64,000 nucleotides of DNA from Armillaria gallica (taxonomy: Eukaryota > Basidiomycota > Agaricomycetes > Agaricales > Physalacriaceae): positions 1,581,001 to 1,645,000 of the forward strand of contig JBANDB010000007.1 of the NCBI GenBank assembly GCA_037576215.1. The letters are read 5' to 3'. The translations under genes and the position numbers were made by a program. Numbering within the stretch: position 1 is the first letter of the stretch; every line of letters begins with the position of its first letter. Below, piece after piece: positions 1 to 10,055 of this stretch. The notes beneath the pieces are model-generated. The model was not told the origin of the DNA. It searched no databases and worked only from the letters and a program-made list of their open reading frames with translations.

Positions 1-1850
1 GCACTGCGGTAAAGCCCTTAGTTTGAATCAAGATACATTATGGCAAGACTCACTGGCTAATCAAGTGCCGACTCCCAAAAACCATGTCGTATCGTCAACA
101 GTGAGTCGCGACCGGTAGACGAGGAGGCGGGTGGAAGGGGTATGTCTTATAATCATATCGTCGGGCTACAGAACTAGTCAGTGCTGCCATGATGACCTCA
201 GCCAAGTGTGCTTACCAGTCGACTTCTACCGCGCACGTCAATATCCTTCCGCACACCCTCCTCTCCGCGTGCGCCCCGAATATGAACACCCTGTCCTCTG
301 TACACTGACAGAATCTGCTCTCCCGCCAACTCTCCCGTTCTGTAAAAAACTAGCGCGCCGGCTCTGATTCTGATTCTCGACACGGTGTCCTCTGTCCTCT
401 AGTAAACTCGTTAGTTTGAATCAATAGAAATTGTCCCAAGACTTACAAGATGGGTCATAAATCGAGGGCAGACCCCGAATATCAAGTCGTCTCACCAACG
501 GCAATCGGCAGCCGAGGAGCTGAATGGGAAAGGTGCATCTTGTATCCATACCTTTAGCCTATAAAACTTGTTAGTAGTTCCATTAGCATGTCAGCCAAGT
601 CGGCTTACCACTAGCTTTGACTCTCCTAACCTGTATCCATCGACTTGTACCCGTACGTCCATCTTTCTCCGCGGAGGTGTATGCTGCAAACGGCCGTAGC
701 TCCAAGCATCGATCCTGGACTTCTGTTACTGTCGTCTCGGGTGAGGTGCGTGGAAAGGCTTACCTTTAACAAACACGTTCCAAGCGCCCATCAACTCTCG
801 TATCGCCAGCCATCGACTCGACGGCGCACCCATCTTTCCTTCCACTGAAGACGGCGTCAGCCAGAAAACATGATAGAGAGATGTCGCGTACCTTGCGTAC
901 CAACACCAACACCTTGGTGAGCTCTCCTAATGGCTTGGTAGACGGCACAGGCGGTCGCGAACTTGATGAGAGCCATAGATTGACCGCCTGTAGAAACTGC
1001 GTTGGCGAGAATGATCAGCTTGGGTTATGTCACGTACCTTCGCATACGCTGCGTGAACAGTTCAATAGCGGGAGGGGATGTGGTCATGCATTTGAGGAGG
1101 CGATCCATGCGGGATCTGGGAGAATGTTAGAGAAAGCGGAACGTTGAAAAATGTTAGCACACATACCTAGTATCCGTCAGCCGCATCTTTGAGTACAGTC
1201 AAGACTGTCAATATTTTGTTAGTAGACCGTAATAGCTTTGACGCAAGAAACCCTGACCCCCGCTAACTTTCCTCGCACACATGTATCCACCATTGTCAGA
1301 TTCAACACCGCACAAAGGCCTTGAGGGCCGGTAGATCTATTGAGAGCCGTAGACTAGGAGGGGGGATTGATGTCGTCGTCGAGCTTGACAGCGACCGGTT
1401 GTTTGACATCCTCGTTCAGGGAATGGTCGGATCTTGTAAGAACGACGTTGCTACAGAGTGAGAAAACATGTTAGCCTGCGAGAGAAATACAGACCATCGA
1501 GCGCATACCTTCCACCAAATACGAGCTTACTCCGGCCATTAGAATAGACTAGGAGAACAACAATGTGGAAAGAATAAAACCGAGTAATAAAATGATAGCT
1601 CACCATAGTAAATGCAGACGTGAGCTGGCGAACAATGGGTAAGAAATCGAGGAAACAAGTGTGGTACCAAATCTTTACCAAGTCTGTCTCTTCTACCATT
1701 GAAGCCAGTAGCATCGAAGTATTAACAATGCCTTGTATAGCATTAGACCAACAAAGACGCGAAAAGGTAATGTAGAACTCACCATTCGTTGGTCGCTGCC
1801 GTCATCGTCGTCGTCACGAGAGGACAAGTTTGATCAATCCGTTCGCCACA
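1..1850 (-). pseudogene. G-module gene copy 1, decayed, 3' end outside window
   Basis: An intron-rich gene of unrecognised family. Clear minus-strand introns include 845-891 (47 nt, GTACGC donor, CTGAC branch, CAG acceptor) and 723-763 (41 nt). The exons between them keep one frame, with segments such as MALIKFATACAVYQAI and VEGKMGAPSSRWLAIRELMG. An upstream exon near 1,620-1,710 encodes a stretch including KIWYHTCFLDFLPIVRQL. The exon at about 1,260-1,450 reaches an in-frame stop in the frame that stays open in copy 6, so this copy is judged broken. The family reading frame includes LPALK..VVLDLTK, which recalls N-terminal segments of basidiomycete STAND proteins, but this is resemblance only. 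Confidence 0.45.
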
Positions 1851-2196
1851 CGACACAGTACCCTGCTAGGTCCTCAATTCAAGGACTTCAGCATTGTCGA
1901 CCACGAGCAATGCCTCTCGCAAGTCACTGGATCCAAGCACCTTGATGGCATGTCAAGTTTTGTTACGATGATTCAGCGCATCCTCAATAAAATGCTTGAA
2001 CCGTATTTCATTGAGGTGTTTGTTGAGGATGTGTGTGTAGGAGAAAGTCGCGTCGCCGGTGATAGTAAGAGATGGAGAAACGCGGACAACGTGGGAGCTC
2101 ATTACCCTGACCTTGTACCACACGCCCCGGGCCGATAACGAACTTAAGAACCTCGATGTCACCATCTATCAAGCCGAGCGTCACCTTCCCTCATAG

Positions 2197-2741
2197 TCAA
2201 GTCTTCTCCTTCCCATCTGACTGCATTCCCTCCTGCGCGTGCACGTTCTCCCTCCGCCGTGTGTCGTTCAACTGAGCGAGAGAAAGGATTTTAGCGAGGA
2301 TGGATTGAACAGTGAACGCCTTACCCAAGATCCACCGCTCGTCTCTGCGTGTACCAAAGGGCCATCCTTTGACGCGATCAGAAGCCGCATCTCGCTCGCT
2401 GGAGCCGCCATCGTCTTGGCGTAATCCTAGTTCCATCTATTGAGGCTGAAGCTGGTGCATTGAGGGGATGGGAGCAGGTTGCTGGCGGATCTATGTAAAA
2501 GCATGTTATCCACTGCAGACAAAGGAATTGAGCACCGACAGCTCACGTATCTGCCAAGGAGTTGTTCGTCACGTCGATTGAGCATGCCTTCAGCCAGTTG
2601 TTCCCGTGCGCCGCAATGTCTATTCGATACTTTTCGTTTAGTCACTTGACGCCGTCTCGCATGTGAGGCCTTGAGTGCTAGAGTGCTTGAGTGCTGGAGA
2701 AGGTGGAAGCCATCGATGCGAAGCAGTCGAGGATGACGCAT
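2197..2741 (-). CDS. Coiled-coil-like exon set, copy 1
   Basis: The minus strand has short exons with plausible introns: 2272-2324 (53 nt, GTAAGG donor, CAG acceptor) and one near 2,490-2,545. Splicing the first joins DERWIL to a charged heptad-like run (VERHTAEGERARAG, then MREGDARLDR), with the flavour of a coiled coil. An exon further upstream contains REQLAEGMLNRRDEQLLGR. The exons are kept in the second copy at 31.6-32.1 kb, where the spliced frame meets a TGA soon after the heptad run. It may be the coil region of a larger protein shared with the neighbouring G module. No family was recognised and the ends are uncertain. Confidence 0.33.
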
Positions 2742-2866
2742 TGATGAGAGTAAGAGTGGAAGACATTGTGGGAATAGGCCCGATCAACTCCGCCACGTCC
2801 CAGAAAAACGATTTGAAAGGCCGTAAATCCAAGTTCGTAGACTGAAGGAACGGTTAAACCAACACG

Positions 2867-3884
2867 TCAACACGAGGACTCGGCGACGTACTTTGTAGCA
2901 CTACACTTCCGCACAAAGAAACGGGCGCAAAATGGTATGAAGCCGCAGTACACGAGGTCAGAAAAGGATGGAGCAACGCCATACATCTCAGTTGCGGTCA
3001 GGCCTGCGAGTGCCATCCGTAATCTTCGCGCGGTGTAAGTAGCAAAAGACGGCCATGCACAAACTTTATGACATACTCGAACCCAATCATAGATCCCAGC
3101 CCACTTTGAAGAATGGCCGAACGACTTTATGTAGAGATGGTGGATGAGATCAGGGCGTAAGGGACGATGATCCTCCCCGCATCGCATGGGAACCAAGCTT
3201 CTTCGCGACGACGCTATCTTGGTTGCTCCATGGGTCCTGGTTAACTGGTTGTCGGAACACGATACTTTGTAGAGGTTCGAATTTGGTGCTGCCCTCAGGG
3301 AACGGCTAGCATAATGATACCGCAGACCTGGCGTAGTAAAATCAATCGCCAAGGTCAAGGGCTCCTCAAAAAACACGCACCTCCCTTTGTCCACCGCTAG
3401 CTCGACGACATTGGTCCCAGCCACCGAAAACCGTTATAGTAGCGTATGTCAATATCCCCCAGTTCCCTCTATCCCTCGTTGCGCCTGCAGGAAAATCGAG
3501 AGCCGCGCTGATTGATGTGTTCAAGACATGGGGCATTGGAAGGGGCGCTGGACGAACATCGATCATACTCTTTCCTCCAACCATCTCAACGCCAGTTACC
3601 CCAACGGTCGTCCCATTCATCTCGAACGTGATTCGTGGTCTTGGCGCAAAATTGGTGTGACATGCTGATATCGTTGTGGGAACGAAAAGGGAGGGCGCGG
3701 CATCTATCAAGCATCTATTGAACGTACTGAGGAGAGGTGGAAGGATGGGGGGTGGGCATTTGAACACCGGCAATCGAAAGAGGTAATCAAAAAAGGAATT
3801 TGCCGACTTGCCGGACCAAAGAGGAATCAACTCCATTTTTCCTTCCAACCACTTCCTCCAAAGTCCTACCCCGCTATTTCTCAT
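2867..3884 (-). pseudogene. Unrecognised minus-strand gene segment W, copy 1
   Basis: Two overlapping minus-strand frames (172 and 185 codons) each match part of a single frame in the second copy at 32,460-32,822. The shared protein text includes SISAALDFPAGATRDRGNWG followed by VDFTTPG.RY. Near 3,385 this copy is two bases shorter than its partner, which splits the frame, so it is read as a frameshifted relative. No domain was recognised. A continuation of similar character lies to the right (about 4,090-4,314). Confidence 0.4.
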
Positions 3885-5545
3885 CTTTATCTCATCACTT
3901 GCTGTATATTATGTTCTCAACTCTTATTTGTTCAGATAAAATCACCTAGTTGCGCGTTTCTTCACCTGGTATGCCTCCAAGTCCTCGATCGACGTTCAGC
4001 ACCTCTAACTGATGCCTAGGGGCGTGAACGACGTGTTTCCCTTTAATCAGAGTATTATGATGGATATTCCGACATGCATGAGCATCATACTACGCGCCAT
4101 CCCTGAGTGTAATAGACAAGAACCCAACATAGGCGAGTTTGGACTCTGAACCTCGATTAATGATTTGCGACACATCTGCGCCATCCATGTCGGCTTCGGC
4201 TCCACTGAAATCGATCCAGGGTCCGCGGTATTCTCGTGCTATCGATGATTTCTGAGTAATAAAGCCGACCTTCAAGATGTGCATTACTGAACTCGAGCTG
4301 CCCTTCAGCTTCATCTCGTGCAGCTGAATGAAGAGACGGATGTCATGGGTATGGTGTTCAACGTCGAGTGGTTCTTTGTGTATGGTATGTCATGTATCTC
4401 CCCTGGGTCTTGTCAGTCTGACATCCTTTGACTCTAGCGCGTCATCGTCAAGAATTTAGGCCTATACAACAGCTAGTCTCAGTTCAGCACAGTTGGAGCG
4501 AGGCTCTGCTTGTTCAAGCGCTATTGTACACCCTCGGAATGGGGAGTACCTTGGCTGCGCGCGGTCGTGCATGGTTTTCCTTCTTGAAGCGTGAGCTCCT
4601 TCAGAACTTCTAACAACAACTTTTTATTCTCTCACGTCACGCTTTGTAGTCTGTACCTTTTGTACGCCAGTAGTATTGTCAATATAATTCTCCTTCATTG
4701 CTTCCATATCGCCCTCGACGACGTGACTCGTGGGAGGAAGCATGCGCGCGTAGTGGATCTGTGTCAGCTCCCACGTTCCTTCGACTCTTACCATCATATC
4801 CCTCGACGGCCTCGCATGGATGGTGCGACGTCCTCCACACACCGACGAGGATACTCGGTCAACGAGAAGACTCGCAAAGAAATCATTGCAGACCAGGCCA
4901 ACTAGTACGCGATAAACTGCCTAGGACACGCTCGATCATCTCACGGACGGAGATGTTCGTGGTAGTACATGGCGGGATCTAGAAAAGATTCTCCGTCGTG
5001 CGGCGGGTGGAAGGGATTCTGAGAAGCCAATGCCAAGGGAAGAAAAGGTAAGTTCTATCTTTGTACCTAGCTATCTGACAATAGTTCTGACCAGTACCTC
5101 CTTCACCATCAAGACATTTCTCCAGTCATGCTACGATGAACTCTTGGACGAGGAGCTGAATAAGGCTACAACAATGTCGGACTTCAAGCTTCAAGCTTCG
5201 AGGCCACAGACTCAATGGACGTCAACGATTTCGTACTTCCCAACAATCCGCTCTTCAAGTCTGTATCTCGTGTCTCCCCCTAGTTGACAATTGTGTCTCG
5301 TTCGAACGAGCTCAAAACAAAAGCGTCGAATCTACATCGTTCTGGCGAGTGAGATGCGGTGTGGCCCGTATTCAGATGTACAACTGCCCGTACGAGACAT
5401 CTTTTGGTTCGCTTTTGGTATCACGTATAGGTGAGCTGTCAATGCTCTCTTTCACTGTCCAGTCAACATGCTCACCTAGATTCACCAGCATCTCGTCTCT
5501 TGCCTTCTGATCTCTTCATATCATGTCTGAAGCAGGGAGGTACGC
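3885..5545. other. Exon-like fragments without a resolvable gene
   Basis: Plus-strand intron-like segments occur at 4,385-4,437 (GTATGT to CTAG, 53 nt) and 5,048-5,094 (GTAAGT, CTGAC, CAG, 47 nt). Both are conserved in position in the duplicate near 33.6 and 34.1 kb. The flanking frames are short and interrupted in one or both copies. This suggests remnants of a plus-strand gene facing the minus-strand genes, but no protein could be assembled. Confidence 0.3.
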
Positions 5546-6234
5546 AGATGGCGCTAGGCTGTGGGAGATTTGAAGGACAGTATGTTTCCATACATAAAGC
5601 TTGAAGGGCCCAACGTTGGACAAGTTGGGATCCGTATCTTTCGCTTCTCATCGGGATGATCTCTGTCCTTTCAATATTGAATTTTGCTGTAGATGCGATA
5701 CACCATTTATCCAGGATTGCGGTGAGCATGTTATAGTCATCTTGTTCGGAGAGGTATACTGTTGTGTCATCAGCGAACAGTTTTGCAACGAGTCGTTCCT
5801 TTGCTCCTGGTATGGCATATCCTCTAAGTTCAGACTTACGTCGTTCTTCTTCCCTCTACCCGCACATTCCGCAGGCCACTTCGCAGCCTCTTCCCGTCCC
5901 ACCCACCGCCACCCCACCGCAGCTCAACAACCTTACAATGTATTATTCTGTCAGTTCTAATGCGGCGGCGTTACTCTAACTTAGCTAAGCGAGACAGATT
6001 CGCAATAGCTCGTGGTTACTCGAGGTATGTCCGCATTTCCTTGATGCCTTCTATGCTCGCTCACCACAGGGATTAGTTTGAATGAGAACAGAGAGTCGTA
6101 CGTCTTTGATCAGAATATTAGAGAGTTATTCGTATTAAATGCGTCGAAGAGGGATGCGCGCACATGTCTGCGAGAAGAGTGATGCAAGTCCCTTGAACTT
6201 GTGTCCCTCTACTATGATCCCCACACGTCCCAAC
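5546..6234. other. Low-copy spacer between duplication A and HET block 1
   Basis: After 5,545 the sequence leaves the duplicated block. Its partner instead continues into a HET-block flank at 34,630. No convincing reading frame, RNA gene or repeat was seen in this stretch. Confidence 0.4.
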
Positions 6235-6801
6235 GAAGGCATGCCCTCCAGTCCTCACTCATCGTCCCAGTAACGCAAGATACGTTCTTGAGCTCGACGG
6301 TGATCAAATTTCCTTTTGGAGCTGTGGCAGTTTTTTTGTTTTTGACTTGAAGGAAAGAGGTTGGACGCGTCGCTAGTGGAGCATGAAGAGGGAGGAAGTG
6401 AGGCAACAGAGGGATGCAATTGTTAGGAGGGCAACGTTGCCAGGATGCAGGGTCAAAGAGATAATGACTCGATGGCTACAGCGTGAAGGGCCGACGTAGG
6501 GCGAGAGGAATGGTTGTTGAGCTCGGATGTGGGTTGGGCACGGCCCGATGACACCTATACCCAGATTTATTTCGGCCGGAATTTCTTGTCTACAACACCT
6601 TCACGAGTTCGAGTATGTATTCCATTCTGACTATTGATGCGGACGTGTGCAGAACATGTGGTGTTAGATTAAATAATTGCCCCCGCTATCACAGAATTCT
6701 ATGACTCTACAGCAATGACAACACTGGTGTCTGATTTCCAGACCTGGTTGTCGACACTGGTAAATCAAGACCATGATGACTTCTCCCCACCGGTAGTCAA
6801 A

Positions 6802-8684
6802 TCAGATAAGTTCGATGAAAGATTTTGCCAACAAGAGTTCTTCCAGCTTCCAGCGGTCTTCGTCCAGGTTGTCCATCATGATCACCGACACCTTCTCGAA
6901 TCTCTGATCTGGCAGTCGTCTCCCTATGGCCCAGAAGCGGTACAGACCGTCACCAAGCAGTGTGTACATATCTTCAGGTATCGGAAATCGGTGAGTGACG
7001 TGGATTTTGAATCTGTGCCAGTGCATGATCCTGTCTGTGGCTTTGACAACCAACTCCCCGCATCGATCACGCCCTTCTGCGGATCCTGCGTCAGATACCC
7101 GCACATGCCCCTTTTCAATGCACCACCCGTTAAACGAGTCCTTATCCGTCTTGTCATCATGCCAAACATATGTTATAAGATTGCCGACATCCTTTGGCAG
7201 AGCCTGTTTCATGACCTGGTCCCATGTTGGTCTCCATTTCTTGCATCCGAGTCCAACTCCAGGATACACAATGAGGAAGGCTGCACGCATATAAGGGGCC
7301 ATTGCATTCACCAGTGCCGTCCACGCATCTTCGAGAGTCTCGCTCTCATGGTAGGCAGGTATCGCATAGGGCCCCAGAGAGAATGCGAGTCCCGCCACTC
7401 TGTCGACCAGGTTGGTCGACATGCGCTTCTGCATGTCCGCCAGCACAGCAAATATATCATTTCGTCTCCTCTCCACTGAATTCAGCTCCTCGTGGAACCT
7501 GGTCAGGAGCGCAGTCTTGTAGTTCCCGCCATCTATCCGCTGTGCGTGCATCGGTCCATCTGGCATATCACCGGCAATGATGCGGTCAGATCCGACCTCC
7601 TGGACTGTCCATGCACGTCGAAACCAAGACCGATCGCTGTCCAAGTCGCTGTCCTTCAACCTCAATGGCCGCCCCAGCCCACTCAGGTAGATCACCACCT
7701 TGTTATACCTATACACACGTCCAATTGTAGTCACGTCCAGCCTCCACTCCTCCATGCGCAGATCCTCCCTCGGTCCTCCTTCCTCTTTCTGTCTTAAACA
7801 GAGCACATCCAGCCATGTGTACTCTACTCCCAGATTCAGCATCTCGATCCGGATGAGGTTGAGATCCGCATCCTTTGGTATAGGCACAGGCCACTCCTTC
7901 CCATTGATAGGGGTCCGCACATCCACACGATCCTTCTCATCAACCCACGCATGCGAAATTGGTGTTGCCATTTTGTAAGCGATCCAGTATGGCACCACGC
8001 GATTGCTGCACAGGTCCCATACACGCCGAGGTCTCAAAAGCGGGTCGACAATCCGGTTTCCTACGAGTGCTTTTTGTCGGCACTCCCTGTCTCGCCCTTC
8101 ACTTCTGCGTAATTCGTCTTGGATGTTGCTTGAGTTCTCTGTATCCCATATTGGGCGAAGGAAGGCATAAGCTGTGCCAAAGTCATAGTTCCTTTCAATG
8201 AAGTCTTCGAGAATGGTGTGAAGCTCGCGAGACGTTCTGGACGTTCCGAGGGTAACATTCAGTCCATTCAGGAGCCCCCAAACGCCAAGCGTAGCGCAGG
8301 GAGTGTCCGCAAGGGAGCATGGTATGACATCATGCCTTCCACCGGTGTATGACCGCTGCAATGGAACTTCGATAGACAATTCTGCTTGGCCGGTCTCGGT
8401 GTACGCGGAAAGTTTGGCCTGGAAATACATTTCAATTTCTTCTCTGTCTGTTTTACCGACTGACATACCTGTCGATATCTATAACGACGATTACGATCCT
8501 CCTTGCTCCTGTCAATGTCCACATGTCCTATTTTTCTTTTATTACCCATGACTAGGTTCGTATTCTGGTCCGAAACAGTGGAGCTGAATCCTTTGGTCTC
8601 GCTGGAGTTGTAAATATGGATCGCAAATGTTTCCAATCGGCCTGATGCGAATCGAAAGCAAAATTCCTGTGATTCTTGGGAGCG
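6802..8684 (-). CDS. HET-domain protein, copy 1, damaged N-terminal exons
   Basis: HET domains occur in fungal proteins that trigger incompatibility or cell-death responses; here the family is read from motifs, and the role is inferred. In the 554-codon main frame the HET signatures are PISHAW (about residues 169-174), YTWLDVLCLRQ (216-226) and WFRRAWTVQEV (281-291), preceded by RVWDLCSNRVVP. The frame's first ATG at 8,466 lies inside a likely 50-nt intron (8,419-8,468, GTATGT to TTCCAG) that joins an upstream exon (8,469-8,684) in phase, ending RNRRYRYRQ. Compared with copies 2 and 3, that upstream exon lacks one T near 8,636, which shifts its frame, and the exon before it is split by a solo LTR. 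The HET domain itself is open, so a shortened product from an internal ATG is possible. Confidence 0.8.
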
Positions 8685-8754
8685 CTGTGTAAGTAAGCAC
8701 TTAAACCACCGTAGATTAACTGTACTCACAATTCCCCGTGTCCTCTCGAGGATG

Positions 8755-8972
8755 TGTCGTAAAACGGGGGATCAGTTCGTTCCCAGTATGTACATGCGCG
8801 GTGTCGAGCCAATAGTATTGCGCTTGGCTGAGCTCTGCAAACGCATGAGGATGTACACTACAGTACCTACTTTTATACTAAATGACTATTTACTAGAATC
8901 TTCTACACTTTTCCTATATCTTCTTCCTTAATAAGCAAGATCGGCATGATGCCGGATTGCCATATTCCAACA
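8755..8972 (-). mobile_element. Solo LTR, Ty1/Copia type
   Basis: A 218-bp insertion with TG...CA ends, flanked by a perfect 5-bp direct repeat GGATG (8,750-8,754 and 8,973-8,977). Read on the minus strand it begins TGTTGGAATATG, a start typical of Copia LTRs, and ends TTTTACGACA. The two related HET blocks have the empty site with a single GGATG (25,266-25,270 and the equivalent near 37,470). No internal retroelement sequence is present, so it is best read as a solo LTR left by LTR-LTR recombination. It sits in the upstream exon of HET copy 1. Confidence 0.88.
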
Positions 8973-8977
8973 GGATG

Positions 8978-10055
8978 TGCGTTCAAGGGAGTGCTGCTCA
9001 AGTCGACGTGGGGAGCTGTCAGAAGGTAAAGTACGGAGGTGTGCAAACAGCGTGGTGGAAGCTATGTAGGCTGGTACGTGCTGGAAGGGCACGGTGCACG
9101 CGTGGAGATTATATTGAATTCTTCCTATCGATCAACATTGATTACGCATTCCTGTCATATACTTGAGTTTGCGGAAAGAAAGGTCATTCATTCTTTTGAA
9201 CTCACCCTTTCGCCTTTGACCCAGATACTAATTTCACTCCTAGTGTGTGTAGCTCCTTCGAAAGCACTGGTCGCTCTTGCACAAAGTGCGCGGTTGGAGC
9301 CATCGTATACAACACGCTGCAGGAAGAGGGTCTATTGATGAGACTCCCCCTTGTCCACCCGGTGAGGAAACGGGAGAAAGAAAATACACGACGAGGCATT
9401 GCCACCGGGATTGAGGTCGAGCGAGTATGGATATGAACTCGGTAGATAACAGATAAGAAGCCCACCTTTCAGATCGCACGCGGCAAGGAGTTGTTCAAGA
9501 CATAATCACCCTAACCTCTCAGTCTTAGTCATTTGCGAGAAAAGGTAAGCGAGGGCTGGCGGGTTTGGATTGCCGTTCGTTGTAGTATGGATCCATATGG
9601 TGGTGTTCAGCGCGAATTCGATGTAACCGACAGAAGACGCGCGATTGGACCATGACTCTGAGCGTAATTTTCACATCTGCGTTTGACAGGGAGCGAACAC
9701 GTCGTAAGGTTCCCGGGCCCCTAAGGCGAGTATTCGGGCGCGTGCTGTATTTCGAGCGCTAGTGCGTGTGTTCGATTTATTATGAGGGTGGTGGACTCGG
9801 TTGGAGGGTGCCAGCGGAGACTAAAGCGCCTTAACGGTCGCCGAATGGGAGGGGGTACAGCCACCTCATGGGTAATTCGGGCTCCGATTGTTGTATTGTG
9901 TCATAAACTTGGACTTCTAACTGTAACGACCAACTGGGACGACGAGGAAGGACGTGGTCGCGCTCTCTGGGGCTCCACATCACTCAAGAGCACTCGTTCT
10001 ACCAAACCCGCTTCCTAAAGTATCCACTGCGTCCTCATTGATCATGAAGCTGTCT
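8978..10055. other. Conserved region upstream of HET copy 1
   Basis: This region is shared by all three HET blocks. A minus-strand frame at about 9,202-9,465, ending at a GTGAGT donor, carries VLSKELHTLGVKLVSGSKAKG-like text and may be a further 5' exon of the HET gene. The start codon of that gene was not resolved. The part from 9.5 to 10.05 kb shows no convincing frame; it probably includes promoter sequence of the HET gene and the 3' side of the next G module. Confidence 0.4.

Larger units (their letters stand above)
1..5545. repeat. Segmental duplication A, copy 1
   Basis: Base 2 onward matches base 29,481 onward, and the match runs to the shared string GGGAGGTACGC ending near 5,545 here and 34,630 in the other copy. 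The two copies differ by substitutions and several indels; the other copy is about 400 bp shorter, mostly between 4.6 and 5.0 kb. The block holds one G module, a coiled-coil-like exon set, and an unrecognised minus-strand segment. The left end is cut by the window edge. That the copies are paralogous is seen directly; their age and mechanism are not. Confidence 0.85.
6235..10055. repeat. HET block, copy 1
   Basis: About 3.8 kb is collinear with 22.7-26.4 and 34.9-38.6 kb. It starts near a shared GTAACGCAAGATACG string and contains the HET gene and a conserved 1.5-kb upstream region. The main structural difference is a 218-bp insertion at 8,755, absent from the other two copies. Confidence 0.85.

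Noticed and set aside
6715..7479. Long plus-strand frames opposite the HET genes (also near 23,422-23,904 and 35,699-36,166)
   Set aside because: They are antisense shadows of a strongly coding strand; they have no domain and no supporting splice or start context.
8466..8468. ATG at the start of the HET long frame (also 24,981 and 37,174) as the true start codon
   Set aside because: It lies inside a 50-nt segment with canonical intron ends, and upstream exons join in phase in copies 2 and 3.
8469..8545. A 77-nt intron in HET copy 1 beginning at a GTAATA donor
   Set aside because: The donor GT is absent from copies 2 and 3 (GGATTA there), and the segment is open and in frame as exon.
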